From DASXMT01 sp035552655 (GTDB taxonomy: Bacteria; Actinomycetota; Acidimicrobiia; Acidimicrobiales; RAAP-2): 17,956 bases of DNA. The notes beneath the pieces were generated by a model. The model made no database searches and was not told the origin of the DNA. It saw only the letters and a program-made list of their open reading frames with translations. This document shows positions 1 to 7,116 of this stretch, in pieces. The stretch spans positions 1-17,956 of the forward strand of contig DASZLD010000100.1 of NCBI GenBank assembly GCA_035552655.1, given 5' to 3'. Each line of letters starts with the position of its first letter. Within the stretch, counting starts at the first letter, position 1. A program made the translations under genes and the position numbers.

Positions 1-352
1 CAATGACCCGGTGCGTTTCGGGATCGATCACTTGCGCGACAACATTGTGCAAGACGATCTGCTCGGGTCCATGGTTGGCCAGGTGCATCTCAATACTGGC
101 GTCGTGGCCTGACTTGATCTCGATGCCGTCTTCGATAGACACCTCAATCTCGTCCGGGAGCAATCGGGGTCGCACGTTGGTCGTGTCGGGGCCACGAATG
201 GCCCCGCTCGGGTAGTCCTGAAACCCGACGTGCAGGTCTACGTCATCGCCGAACTGTTTATGGAGATCAGCGGCGATATCGACGGCTCAGGCAGCCAACG
301 AAATGTGAAACGGGGGGACCCGGTCCCTTGTCCACCGGGGATCTGGATACAT
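1..352 (-). pseudogene. Partial hypothetical protein frame with in-frame TGA, runs off left edge
   Basis: On the minus strand an open frame runs from 286 to the window edge without a normal start near its upstream end. Its translation reads like real protein (AVDIAADLHKQFGDDVDLHV near the beginning, then acidic beta-rich sequence with PDEIEVSIEDGIEIK). The same frame continues upstream across a single TGA at 287-289 to an ATG at 350-352, giving a 21-residue lead that ends HISLAA. A CGA or GGA to TGA change would explain this, making it a nonsense-disrupted gene. The alternatives are a sequencing error or a shorter gene starting at the GTG at 176-178. No Shine-Dalgarno is visible before either start. 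I do not recognise the family; the charged beta-rich composition fits an Ig-like or beta-sandwich domain, but that is a guess. The gene's 3' end is outside the window. Confidence 0.45.
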
Positions 353-589
353 CCTGAGTGCTTGGGGGGGGCGTATCTCGTAACAACGCAAGAGCAGGTT
401 TCAAGCCGTCCCATGTGCTCACGTGTACCACGCTAAGCCCATCATCCCAGTTGCGGAAGACCGCACCTTCACCACCGGACCCGGATTCAGCCGGTTGGAG
501 CGCTCCATGGGCACCCCTTTGACCTTTGCGCACTAGGTTCCGTCTCGGCCCAGTTGGCGAATGCGTTACCGTCAACCCGGAGGGCCAAC
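353..589. other. Intergenic region, no gene seen
   Basis: This gap lies between the minus-strand partial frame and the cupin gene, so it should carry divergent promoters. I see no convincing -35/-10 pair. It holds a run of eight G (364-371) about a dozen bases upstream of the putative ATG at 352, which would make that region prone to slippage. Reading frames here translate into low-complexity, non-protein-like sequence. Confidence 0.4.
579..584 (+). promoter_or_regulatory. Ribosome-binding site of cupin gene
   Basis: GGAGGG sits five bases before the ATG at 590. It fixes that ATG as the start in preference to the in-frame codons upstream (from 554). Confidence 0.75.
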
Positions 590-1072
590 ATGACAGCAAC
601 CGAAGATCCTGACGCTCGAGCCGAGTCACTGGCGGCCGGAACAGAAGCGTGGCATCAGCGCCTGCACCACACGCCCAGGGAAGCACTGTCTGCTGACACC
701 GCCCAGAGCCCGGGCATGCAGCGGTATGAGGCCGTATCGGGTCGATTGACCGGGTCGCAAAAGGTATGGATGGGGGAGAGCCACGTCGCCGCCGGCATGC
801 GTTCGTCCAACCACCATCACGGTGATTCGGAAACCGGCATCTATGTGGTCTCCGGCCACCCGGCGTTCATCTTCGCCGAAGGGCATGACGAAGTTCGGAT
901 CGAGGCCTCCCCGGGCGACTACATCTTCGTTCCCCCCTACGTACCGCACCGAGAAGAGAACCCGTCTTCGGAGGAGGAGGCGGTGGTGGTCCTGGCTCGC
1001 AGCAGCCAGGAATCGATCGTGGTCAATTTGTCGAGCCTCTGGGACACAGAAGGTCCAGCCCAATCACGTTGA
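590..1072 (+). CDS. Small cupin-domain protein
   Basis: This 160-residue protein has a single cupin beta-barrel. Both conserved cupin motifs are visible. Motif 1 is around residues 75-94 (HHHGDSETGIYVVSG, with candidate metal ligands His75/His77 and Glu81). Motif 2 is around residues 109-124 (GDYIFVPPYVPHREEN, with His120 as the last ligand). The ligand set suggests a bound divalent metal (Fe, Mn, Zn or Ni in the family). Residues 1-45 are charged and probably partly disordered. There is no signal peptide, so it should be cytosolic. The GGAGGG ribosome-binding site chooses the ATG at 590. It is followed after 99 bp by a small membrane protein gene on the same strand. Single-domain cupins may be dioxygenases, isomerases or binding/regulatory proteins, and the sequence does not say which. 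Confidence 0.85.
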   Translation: MTATEDPDARAESLAAGTEAWHQRLHHTPREALSADTAQSPGMQRYEAVSGRLTGSQKVWMGESHVAAGMRSSNHHHGDSETGIYVVSGHPAFIFAEGHDEVRIEASPGDYIFVPPYVPHREENPSSEEEAVVVLARSSQESIVVNLSSLWDTEGPAQSR

Positions 1073-1159
1073 CGGTTTCGGCCGTCGAGCTCTGCACGGC
1101 TCCCTCCGAGCACGACGGGACGACGGCATGCGAGCAGGGCACGGGCCCGAGCGGCTCGA

Positions 1160-1165
1160 TAGGCT
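1160..1165 (+). promoter_or_regulatory. Candidate -10 element for a leaderless transcript
   Basis: TAGGCT fits the actinobacterial TANNNT -10 pattern and lies exactly six bases before the GTG at 1172, which would put the transcription start on the start codon. The TAG at 1160-1162 also closes the frame, so no earlier start is possible. There is no clear -35 and no good Shine-Dalgarno. Confidence 0.3.
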
Positions 1166-1171
1166 GCCAGC

Positions 1172-1702
1172 GTGTCGCGGCGTCTGGGGTGGGAACGGGT
1201 CGCCGGCACGCTCTTACTGGCCGGGTGGGCGCTCTACATGACCGTGGTCACCGCCTCGAACGTGACCGACCTGATGCAGTCATTCGGGTGGGTGCACTGG
1301 ACCTTCCGATCCGGGAATCTGGCCTATATCGCCATGACGACCAAGGTCTACTTTCACACGCGGGCGGTCAACCAGGTGCTGCTGGCCATCGCTATCGTCT
1401 GGGAAGGAACAGCGGCAGTGCTCCTCTGGTATGCCGCCTTGCGCTGGGCTCGTTCCCGGTCCGCTCTGGCCCAGGCGCGCCGTGGCCTGCTGCTCTTGAG
1501 CCTCCTCTGGTTCGCCTTTGCCATCTGCACGGAGATCTTCATCGCCTACGAGCGCGGGGTGAACGAATCGCAATATTGGACACTGGCCATCGCCGTCCTC
1601 GTCACGCTGGTGGTGATCGAAGTGATCGGGGGTGGGTCCCTGGTGCGGCACGGCGAACACGCCACCGACGCGGTCAGTCCCTCGGAGGCACATCGACCCT
1701 GA
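1172..1702 (+). CDS. Four-helix membrane protein, DUF2165-like
   Basis: The 176-residue product has four predicted membrane helices at about residues 10-28, 68-90, 105-126 and 136-153. Between helices 1 and 2 is a polar stretch containing ASNVTDLMQSFGWVHWTF, and the C-terminal tail is short and hydrophilic. The pattern of an Asn-Leu/Val-Thr-Asp motif after helix 1 and about 170 residues in total resembles the predicted small integral membrane family DUF2165; this assignment is from memory of the family and is tentative. Start: GTG at 1172 is the first possible start after an in-frame TAG. No strong ribosome-binding site is present, so the mRNA may be leaderless. It sits 99 bp after the cupin gene and 99 bp before the aldehyde dehydrogenase gene, all on the same strand. 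The function is unknown. Confidence 0.75.
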   Translation: MSRRLGWERVAGTLLLAGWALYMTVVTASNVTDLMQSFGWVHWTFRSGNLAYIAMTTKVYFHTRAVNQVLLAIAIVWEGTAAVLLWYAALRWARSRSALAQARRGLLLLSLLWFAFAICTEIFIAYERGVNESQYWTLAIAVLVTLVVIEVIGGGSLVRHGEHATDAVSPSEAHRP

Positions 1703-1768
1703 AACGACCTGCTCTGTGGGCTCATGCGGCGTTTCGACCCGGGCCCGGACGGCTGAGTCAAACATCCC

Positions 1769-1774
1769 TACAAT
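1769..1774 (+). promoter_or_regulatory. Candidate -10 box of the aldehyde dehydrogenase gene
   Basis: TACAAT differs from the consensus TATAAT at one base and lies 27 bp before the start codon, upstream of a strong AGGAGG. No recognisable -35 is found at 16-18 bp upstream, so this is a weak call. It suggests the dehydrogenase can be transcribed on its own. Confidence 0.3.
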
Positions 1775-1801
1775 GAGGGCAATAGCCCCAGGAGGAACGA
1801 C

Positions 1802-3292
1802 ATGAGCTTGACCGAAACCGCCACCATTTCCCTCAGTGCCCCTGACCACTTCTTTGTGGGCGGTGCATGGGTGAAGCCATCGAGCCCGGCCATGATCGAC
1901 GTGATCAATGCCAGTACCGAAGATGTCATGTTCCAGGTGGCCGAAGCCAAAGCTGAGGACATGTCCAGGGCCGTCGGTGCCGCCAGGGAGGCCTTCGACC
2001 ACGGTCCCTGGCCTCACCTGAGCCACGCCGAACGGGCCGACTACCTGCGGAAGATCGCCTCGGCACTGGAGGAGCGGCGGGTCGAGATCAGCGAGATATG
2101 GTCGGGCCAGATGGGCGTCCTTCATTCCATGGCCAAAGCCAGTGGCGCCGGGTTCGGGAACCCCTTCCGGACCTACGCCAGCCTGGCCGACGACTTCGAG
2201 TTCGAGGAGCGGCACCCGCCCACGGGCGGAGGAAAGGTCGGCCTCCTGGTTCGGGAGCCGGTGGGCGTGGTGGGCGCCATCATCCCGTGGAACGGCCCCA
2301 TCGGCCTGATCGCCCACAAGGTGGCTCCGGCCCTGCTGGCCGGATGCACGGTGATCCTCAAGGCATCCCCCGAGGCGCCGGGCGAGGCCTACGTCTTTGC
2401 CGAGATCGCCGAGGCGATCGGGATCCCACCGGGGGTCATCAACGTGGTGACCGCCGATCGGGAAGTCTCCGAACTGCTGGTGACCGACCCTCGGGTGGAC
2501 AAGATCACCTTCACCGGTTCCACCGCGGCCGGCCGACGCATCGCTTCCCTCTGTGGCGAGCGCATTGCCCGCGTCACCCTCGAGCTCGGTGGCAAGTCAG
2601 CGGCCGTGGTGCTCGACGACTACGACATCACCACCGCGGCCAAGGCCATCACCGGGCGGGCCTGCATGATGACCGGACAGGTGTGCTCGTCGCTGACCCG
2701 GATCGTGGTCGGACGGGATCGTCACGACGACATGGTCGATGCGCTGAGCGAGTCATTCGCCAACGTCAGGGTGGGCAGCGCTTTCGATCCGGAGAGCGGC
2801 ATGGGACCCCTGGCCATGGAGCGCCAGCGCGATCGGGTCGAGGGCTACATCGCCAAGGGCATCGACGAGGGGGCGACCCTGGCTACCGGCGGCCATCGAC
2901 CGGACAGCCTCAGCCGAGGCTGGTTCATCGAACCCACGGTCTTCGGCAATGTCGATAATGCCCACACCATCGCCCAAGAAGAGATCTTCGGGCCGGTGCT
3001 GAGCGTGATCCCCGCCGACGACGAGCAGCACGCCATCGACATCGCCAACGACACCATCTACGGCCTCAACAACTCGGTGTTCACCGATGATGTCGACCGC
3101 GCCTATGAAGTGGCTCGCCAGCTCCGGTCGGGCACCGTCGGCCAGAACTCGTTCCGGACCGACTTCGGCATCGCCTTCGGTGGCTTCAAGCAATCAGGCA
3201 TCGGGCGGGAAGGTGGTCGTGATGGCCTCCTGCCCTTCCTCGAGGCGAAGACCATCATCCTCGACGGAGAGCCCACCCGGACTCACTCGTAA
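1802..3292 (+). CDS. NAD(P)+-dependent aldehyde dehydrogenase
   Basis: This full-length (496 residues) member of the aldehyde dehydrogenase superfamily oxidises an aldehyde to a carboxylate with NAD(P)+ in the cytosol. The family landmarks are all present. There is PWN at 162-164 (oxyanion Asn164), the cofactor-binding Lys187 in ILKASPEAP, FTGS at 237-240 and the general base Glu261 in LELGGKS. The catalytic Cys295 lies in GQVCSS, and EEIFGPV is at 393-399. The AGGAGG at 1790-1795 supports the ATG at 1802. The class-I-like layout fits broad aldehyde dehydrogenases of catabolism (medium-chain, terpenoid or aromatic aldehydes), but the substrate cannot be read from sequence. The gene ends only 36 bp from the end of the convergent Coq4-family gene, and I see no convincing terminator between them. 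Confidence 0.95.
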   Translation: MSLTETATISLSAPDHFFVGGAWVKPSSPAMIDVINASTEDVMFQVAEAKAEDMSRAVGAAREAFDHGPWPHLSHAERADYLRKIASALEERRVEISEIWSGQMGVLHSMAKASGAGFGNPFRTYASLADDFEFEERHPPTGGGKVGLLVREPVGVVGAIIPWNGPIGLIAHKVAPALLAGCTVILKASPEAPGEAYVFAEIAEAIGIPPGVINVVTADREVSELLVTDPRVDKITFTGSTAAGRRIASLCGERIARVTLELGGKSAAVVLDDYDITTAAKAITGRACMMTGQVCSSLTRIVVGRDRHDDMVDALSESFANVRVGSAFDPESGMGPLAMERQRDRVEGYIAKGIDEGATLATGGHRPDSLSRGWFIEPTVFGNVDNAHTIAQEEIFGPVLSVIPADDEQHAIDIANDTIYGLNNSVFTDDVDRAYEVARQLRSGTVGQNSFRTDFGIAFGGFKQSGIGREGGRDGLLPFLEAKTIILDGEPTRTHS

Positions 3293-3328
3293 GGCGGCGC
3301 GACTTCGCCAGCCCGCTCCAGGACCTGC

Positions 3329-4276
3329 TCAGGCGATGGGGTGGGCCAGCGGGACGACGTTGAACTGTTTGCGCACCTGCTCGAGGGGCAACTCGGCCAA
3401 GGCCAGGTGGTCGACCTGGCTGAGGTCCACATTGCATTGCGAGCCGCGCTCGAGACCTTCGCCGAACAATTCGGGAACTCCCTGGCGGTCGAGCGTGGAC
3501 ACCTTGGCCCGGATAGCCCCGTGATTGAGGACTCCCGACTCGTGGATGGACATGGTGACCAGGAACTCGAGCCAGTTCCGGCGGCTGTCGTTGGCCGCCC
3601 ACAGAAAGCCCGACCGGGCGATCTCACCAGGGGCGGTGGGTTCGTAGCCCGTGATCACGTGGTTCATGTCGTGGTTGACGTAGTGAGCCGGTAGATGAAT
3701 GTCATCACCGGGCAGGGTGATGTCGTTTCGACGGTAGAACTCGACGTACGAATTGCCGAGCGTCCCTTCGGGTAGATCGTGAAGCGCCCGCAGCCGCGCG
3801 GCCAGCTCATGGTCGGGTTCGGTCAAGCGAAGATAGTTGTCCCGGAGGGAGACCTCTGAGATCTCGGGAAGGATCCCCCCGTAGAAACGCTCAAGATCTT
3901 TCGATGCCTCGTCTGCTCCCTTCTCCAGCGACTCTCGAATAACTTCGAGCTCGACCTCGTTCACCCCCAGGGCCGACACGTAGGCCTCGACCCTGTTCAC
4001 CTGGTTCTCGGATTGAGGATGTCGACAGAGCTCCAGGGTCATGAGAATCTCGCAGAAGCGAAGTCGGGCGCCGGGTCGGTGGAGCGCGGCAGCGGCCTGG
4101 CCCGGGCCGAGGGGCGCAACCTCATCCAATCGGAGATCCGGTCGCTTCCACAGGTCTGACACGATCGACGCCAGCACAACCCCCTGCTCGTTGGTCGGCC
4201 CGCCGTCGACGTCGATGCCCCCAACCAGTCCGGCGACAAGATGTTCGATCTCATCCGCTTGGAATGAAGCACCCAT
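3329..4276 (-). CDS. Coq4-family protein with N-terminal helical extension
   Basis: The 315-residue product contains the Coq4 signature HDxxHx11E: His202, Asp203, His206 and Glu218 (HDMNHVITGYEPTAPGE). In Coq4 these residues bind a divalent metal. Human COQ4 has been linked to oxidative decarboxylation of a ubiquinone-ring intermediate. The C-terminal 190 or so residues form the Coq4-like domain. The first 130 residues are helical and acidic and loosely resemble a TerB-like bundle (about residues 35-125, weak). No signal peptide or membrane helix is seen. Start: ATG at 4276, preceded by GGGAGGAAG at 4282-4290; an in-frame TTG five codons earlier lies on that ribosome-binding site and is rejected. 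Actinobacteria generally use menaquinone, so a true ubiquinone role is doubtful. A palindrome lies directly upstream. Confidence 0.8.
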   Translation of the reverse strand: MGASFQADEIEHLVAGLVGGIDVDGGPTNEQGVVLASIVSDLWKRPDLRLDEVAPLGPGQAAAALHRPGARLRFCEILMTLELCRHPQSENQVNRVEAYVSALGVNEVELEVIRESLEKGADEASKDLERFYGGILPEISEVSLRDNYLRLTEPDHELAARLRALHDLPEGTLGNSYVEFYRRNDITLPGDDIHLPAHYVNHDMNHVITGYEPTAPGEIARSGFLWAANDSRRNWLEFLVTMSIHESGVLNHGAIRAKVSTLDRQGVPELFGEGLERGSQCNVDLSQVDHLALAELPLEQVRKQFNVVPLAHPIA

Positions 4277-4281
4277 GAGAC

Positions 4282-4290
4282 TTCCTCCCA
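4282..4290 (-). promoter_or_regulatory. Ribosome-binding site of the Coq4-family gene
   Basis: Read on the minus strand, GGGAGGAAG precedes the ATG at 4276 by five bases. It selects this ATG over the in-frame TTG at 4291, which would be inside it. Confidence 0.7.
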
Positions 4291-4308
4291 AGACACCTCA
4301 CGGTGTCT
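4291..4308 (-). promoter_or_regulatory. Perfect 7-4-7 inverted repeat upstream of the Coq4-family gene
   Basis: AGACACC-TCAC-GGTGTCT is an exact inverted repeat that abuts the ribosome-binding site of the minus-strand gene. If transcription starts from the candidate -10 at 4327-4332, the repeat lies in the 5' leader. It could be a repressor operator or an RNA hairpin limiting translation. Confidence 0.4.
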
Positions 4309-4326
4309 GTCGCCTTGGTCCCAGCG

Positions 4327-4332
4327 ATTCTA
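4327..4332 (-). promoter_or_regulatory. Candidate -10 box of the Coq4-family gene
   Basis: On the minus strand this reads TAGAAT, one base off TATAAT, about 50 bp upstream of the ATG at 4276. No matching -35 is visible at 16-18 bp. Confidence 0.3.
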
Positions 4333-4540
4333 ATGAGAGACTCGGGGCGCACCGCGCCGGCACCAGGACGCCTCGTCGGCTCCGGCTCGATCGGAGACGG
4401 CGCTGGATGACGGCAGTTGGACACGAACCCATATACGCTGAGCCGATTGCACCCGGCCATTTTCCGAGTACTCCTAGTTGGCGATGGGCCACCGTGAGCC
4501 AAGGCTCGAAATACCCGGACCACCGGGCCGGACGTGAGCC

Positions 4541-5968
4541 ATGACCACCGTGGTCTCCGAGGCCCCAGCCGACGTCGAACCTGCCTCGGTCGCCCCTGCT
4601 CCCACCATCGGGGGATCGATGGGCCGACGACGGTTCGGCTGGGCTCTGACCGCCGTCGTGGCCGTGGGGCTGGCCGTCCGCGTTGGCTACGTCCTCATCT
4701 TCGCCCAGCATGTGAACAACAAGGTCTACGACTCGTTCTGGTACGGGGTCACGGCCAACGAGCTGAAGCTGGGGCACTTCTTCGCCCTGCCCTTCACCAA
4801 CGCTCCTAGCGCGGCCCATCCACCCCTCACTTCGATCCTGGCCGGCTCGGTCAACTTCCTCATCGGGCTCCACGCCGGGACGACATTTCAGCGGCTGGTC
4901 ATGGCCGTGCTGGGGACGGGTGCGGTCCTGTGCGTGGGCCTGGTGGGCCGTTCCGTGGCTGGTCCGTGGGTTGGCCTGGTGGCAGCAGGGCTGGCCGCGG
5001 TCGCTCCCAACTTCTGGATCCCGAGCGGCATCGTCATGTCGGAGGCGCCGGCCATGCTGTTCATGGCCCTGATCCTGTTGGCCGTGGTGCGCCTCATCCG
5101 ATCTCCGACCGTGCTCATGGCCGCTCTACTGGGAGCGGCCTGTGGCGCCGAGGCGCTGGTCCGGGCAGAGCTGTTGTTGTTCGTGCCCTTCCTCCTGGTG
5201 CCGGCGGCGCTGTTGGCCCGATCGGTGTCCCTCCGTCGCCGGTTCGGCCTGATGGCCGTGGGCATCCTGTGCTCCCTGTTCGTGGTGGCGCCGTGGGTGG
5301 GACGGAACCTGGCCACCTTCACCGACGCGACCTACATCTCCACCGGAGACGGTTACGCGCTGCTCGGCGCCAACTGCCCCCAGACATATGCCGGGCCCCA
5401 GCTGGGCTCCTGGAGCCTGAGCTGCTCCTTTACCGCTCCGGCCCACGGCGATGAGTCGGTGGAAGCGGCGAAGGCCCAGCACGCGGCCGTCCAGTACGCC
5501 GAGCACCACACCGGCCGAATACCGGTGGTGGTCCTGGCCCGAGTCGGTCGGGTGTGGGACTTCTATCAACCCATCCAGATGGCCAACGCCGACGTCAACG
5601 AGGGCCGCCCCGTCCCGGCATCCTTGGCCGGACTGGGTTTCTACTACGCGCTGCTACCCCTGGGCGTCGCCGGCATCGTGCTGTTTCGCCGTCGCCGCAT
5701 TCCCCAGTGGTTCCTGCTCGTTCCGGCCGGGATCATTACTGTTGTGGCCGCTGTGTTCTATGGAACGGTCCGTTTCCGGGCGCCGTTCGAGGTGTGCCTC
5801 GTCGTGCTGGCTGCCCCGCCCCTCGTGCTCGCCGGTCAGTGGATCGGAGGCGGGAGCCGTCGAGGCCACTACGCTGTGCACTCGCATGCGATCGGTGCCG
5901 GACGCACCGAGCCGGGGGACCCCGACCGAGCCATTGATGACGATGACAGCCGAGCGTTCACCCCATGA
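4541..5968 (+). CDS. Multi-pass glycosyltransferase-like membrane protein (GT-C, GT39/ArnT type)
   Basis: This 475-residue integral membrane protein resembles GT-C glycosyltransferases of the GT39/GT83 (PMT/ArnT) kind, which move a sugar from a lipid-phosphate donor outside the membrane. After a Pro/Ala-rich cytoplasmic tail (1-33), helix 1 (about 34-55) leads into a loop with the family-like acidic residue Asp64 (VYDSFWYGVTANELKLGHFF) and then AAHPPLTSIL at 91-100. Eight to ten more hydrophobic segments follow (about 105-160, 168-228, 235-255, 363-382, 388-408, 415-435). A hydrophilic extracytoplasmic region at 256-362 contains Cys279 and Cys295. The C-terminal 40 residues are charged. No good ribosome-binding site precedes the ATG at 4541. 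Its stop overlaps the start of the threonine aldolase gene (ATGA), so the two are probably translationally coupled. The donor and acceptor are unknown. Confidence 0.75.
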   Translation: MTTVVSEAPADVEPASVAPAPTIGGSMGRRRFGWALTAVVAVGLAVRVGYVLIFAQHVNNKVYDSFWYGVTANELKLGHFFALPFTNAPSAAHPPLTSILAGSVNFLIGLHAGTTFQRLVMAVLGTGAVLCVGLVGRSVAGPWVGLVAAGLAAVAPNFWIPSGIVMSEAPAMLFMALILLAVVRLIRSPTVLMAALLGAACGAEALVRAELLLFVPFLLVPAALLARSVSLRRRFGLMAVGILCSLFVVAPWVGRNLATFTDATYISTGDGYALLGANCPQTYAGPQLGSWSLSCSFTAPAHGDESVEAAKAQHAAVQYAEHHTGRIPVVVLARVGRVWDFYQPIQMANADVNEGRPVPASLAGLGFYYALLPLGVAGIVLFRRRRIPQWFLLVPAGIITVVAAVFYGTVRFRAPFEVCLVVLAAPPLVLAGQWIGGGSRRGHYAVHSHAIGAGRTEPGDPDRAIDDDDSRAFTP

Positions 5969-7011
5969 CCCAAACCGCACGGACGTTCGCCAGCGACAAC
6001 TGCGCCGGCATCCATCCTTTGGTCCTGGCCGCCATCTCCGACGCCAACGTCGGCCATGCCCCCTCCTACGGTGCCGACCCGGTGACCGCCGAGGCCACCG
6101 AGCTCTTCCGGCAGCATTTCGGGGAGGATGCAGAGGTCTTCTTCACCTTCAACGGAACAGGCGCCAACGTGGTGGGCCTCCAATCGCTCCTGCGCCCGTT
6201 CGAGGCCGTCATCTGCGCCGAGAGCGCCCACATCAACGTGGACGAGTGCGGGGCACCTGAGCGATTCCTGGGCAGCAAGCTCATCGCCGTCCCCACCGTG
6301 AACGGGAAGCTCACTCCGGACCTGGTGGACGCGGCCGTCATTGGGGTGGGGGACGAGCACCACGTCCAGCCGCGGGTGGTGTCGATCACCCAGTCCACCG
6401 AGCTCGGCACGTGCTACACCGAGGCCGAAGTGGCTGCGCTGGCCCGGCGGGTCCACCAGTTGGACATGTGGTTGCACGTCGATGGGGCACGACTGTCGAA
6501 TGCGGCCGCCCATCTGGGGGTGGGGCTGGGGGCTTTCGGTTCGGGCAGTGGCGTCGACGTCCTGTCCTATGGGGCGACCAAGAACGGCGCCATGGGGGCC
6601 GAGGCCGTGGTCTCCTTTCACCCGGATGCCCACTCGTCCCTTCGCTTCATCCGCAAACAATCCATGCAGCTGGCGTCGAAGATGCGATTCGTGGCTGCTC
6701 AGTTCAGAGCGCTCCTGTCCGACGAGCTGTGGCGGGACAACGCCTCCCATGCCAACGAGATGGCTGGGCGGCTGGCCGCCGGTGTGGCCCCGATACCGGG
6801 AGTGACCATTACCTACCCGATCGAGGCCAACGGTGTCTTCGCCTCACTTCCCGGCGCCGTGACCGAGGAATTGCAGCGCCACTATCCGTTCTATGTCTGG
6901 GATCCGCCCTCAGGGGTGGTGCGGTGGATGACGTCGTTCGACACGACCGAGCAGGACGTCGATGAGTTCGTCGCCCTCGTCTCCCGGGTGATGGCCGACC
7001 ACAAACCGTAG
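5965..7011 (+). CDS. ltaE: L-threonine aldolase (PLP-dependent)
   Basis: This 348-residue fold-type I PLP enzyme of the threonine aldolase/beta-eliminating lyase family cleaves L-threonine or L-allo-threonine (and often phenylserine) to glycine plus an aldehyde in the cytosol. Visible landmarks are SDNCAGIHPLVL at the N-terminus and GTGANVVGLQ around 64-73. The AHINVDECGAPE segment places His89 to stack on the cofactor ring. HVDGARL has the pyridine-nitrogen Asp173, and SYGATKNG has the Schiff-base Lys206. The length matches the bacterial low-specificity enzymes of about 345 residues. The ATG overlaps the TGA of the upstream glycosyltransferase-like gene by four bases, implying coupled translation, and no independent ribosome-binding site is seen. 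The pairing with a membrane glycosyltransferase is unusual. The stereospecificity and true substrate are not readable from the sequence. Confidence 0.9.
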   Translation: MTQTARTFASDNCAGIHPLVLAAISDANVGHAPSYGADPVTAEATELFRQHFGEDAEVFFTFNGTGANVVGLQSLLRPFEAVICAESAHINVDECGAPERFLGSKLIAVPTVNGKLTPDLVDAAVIGVGDEHHVQPRVVSITQSTELGTCYTEAEVAALARRVHQLDMWLHVDGARLSNAAAHLGVGLGAFGSGSGVDVLSYGATKNGAMGAEAVVSFHPDAHSSLRFIRKQSMQLASKMRFVAAQFRALLSDELWRDNASHANEMAGRLAAGVAPIPGVTITYPIEANGVFASLPGAVTEELQRHYPFYVWDPPSGVVRWMTSFDTTEQDVDEFVALVSRVMADHKP

Positions 7012-7084
7012 CGACGGGACCACTGACGTATTCGGTGATCGCAAAAGCACACAATGTGACCCGATCCGAATCATTCTGTGGCCC

Positions 7085-7116
7085 TTGACGCGCTCCGTGT
7101 GAACGGAGGGTAAACA
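7085..7116 (+). promoter_or_regulatory. Candidate promoter with dyad in a 20-bp spacer
   Basis: A good -35 (TTGACG, 7085-7090) is followed by a 20-bp spacer and a weak -10 (TAAACA, 7111-7116). The inverted repeat CTCCGT-GTGA-ACGGAG (7093-7108) is centred exactly on the spacer. This geometry is typical of promoters controlled by MerR-type activators, but the -10 matches consensus at only three positions. It would drive the binding-protein gene 120 bp downstream. Confidence 0.3.

Larger units (their letters stand above)
4277..4540. other. Divergent intergenic region between the Coq4-family and glycosyltransferase genes
   Basis: The 264-bp gap must carry both promoters. Next to the Coq4-family gene it holds the palindrome and -10 candidate described separately. 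Near the glycosyltransferase start are two short inverted repeats, GAGCC-AA-GGCTC (4496-4507) and CCCGG-ACCA-CCGGG (4514-4527), the second ending 13 bases before the ATG. They may be operator half-sites or chance in GC-rich DNA. No convincing plus-strand -35/-10 pair was found. Confidence 0.35.

Noticed and set aside
315..327. Palindrome GGGACC-C-GGTCCC
   Set aside because: Short, GC-only, inside the candidate disrupted frame and without a T-tract; likely chance.
1280..2317. 345-codon minus-strand open frame opposite the membrane protein and dehydrogenase genes
   Set aside because: It is antisense to two well-supported genes, has no ribosome-binding site or recognisable motif, and is the kind of shadow frame expected in GC-rich coding DNA.
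3293..3328. Possible bidirectional terminator between the dehydrogenase and Coq4-family genes
   Set aside because: Only a 4-bp GGCG/CGCC stem without a T-tract is present.
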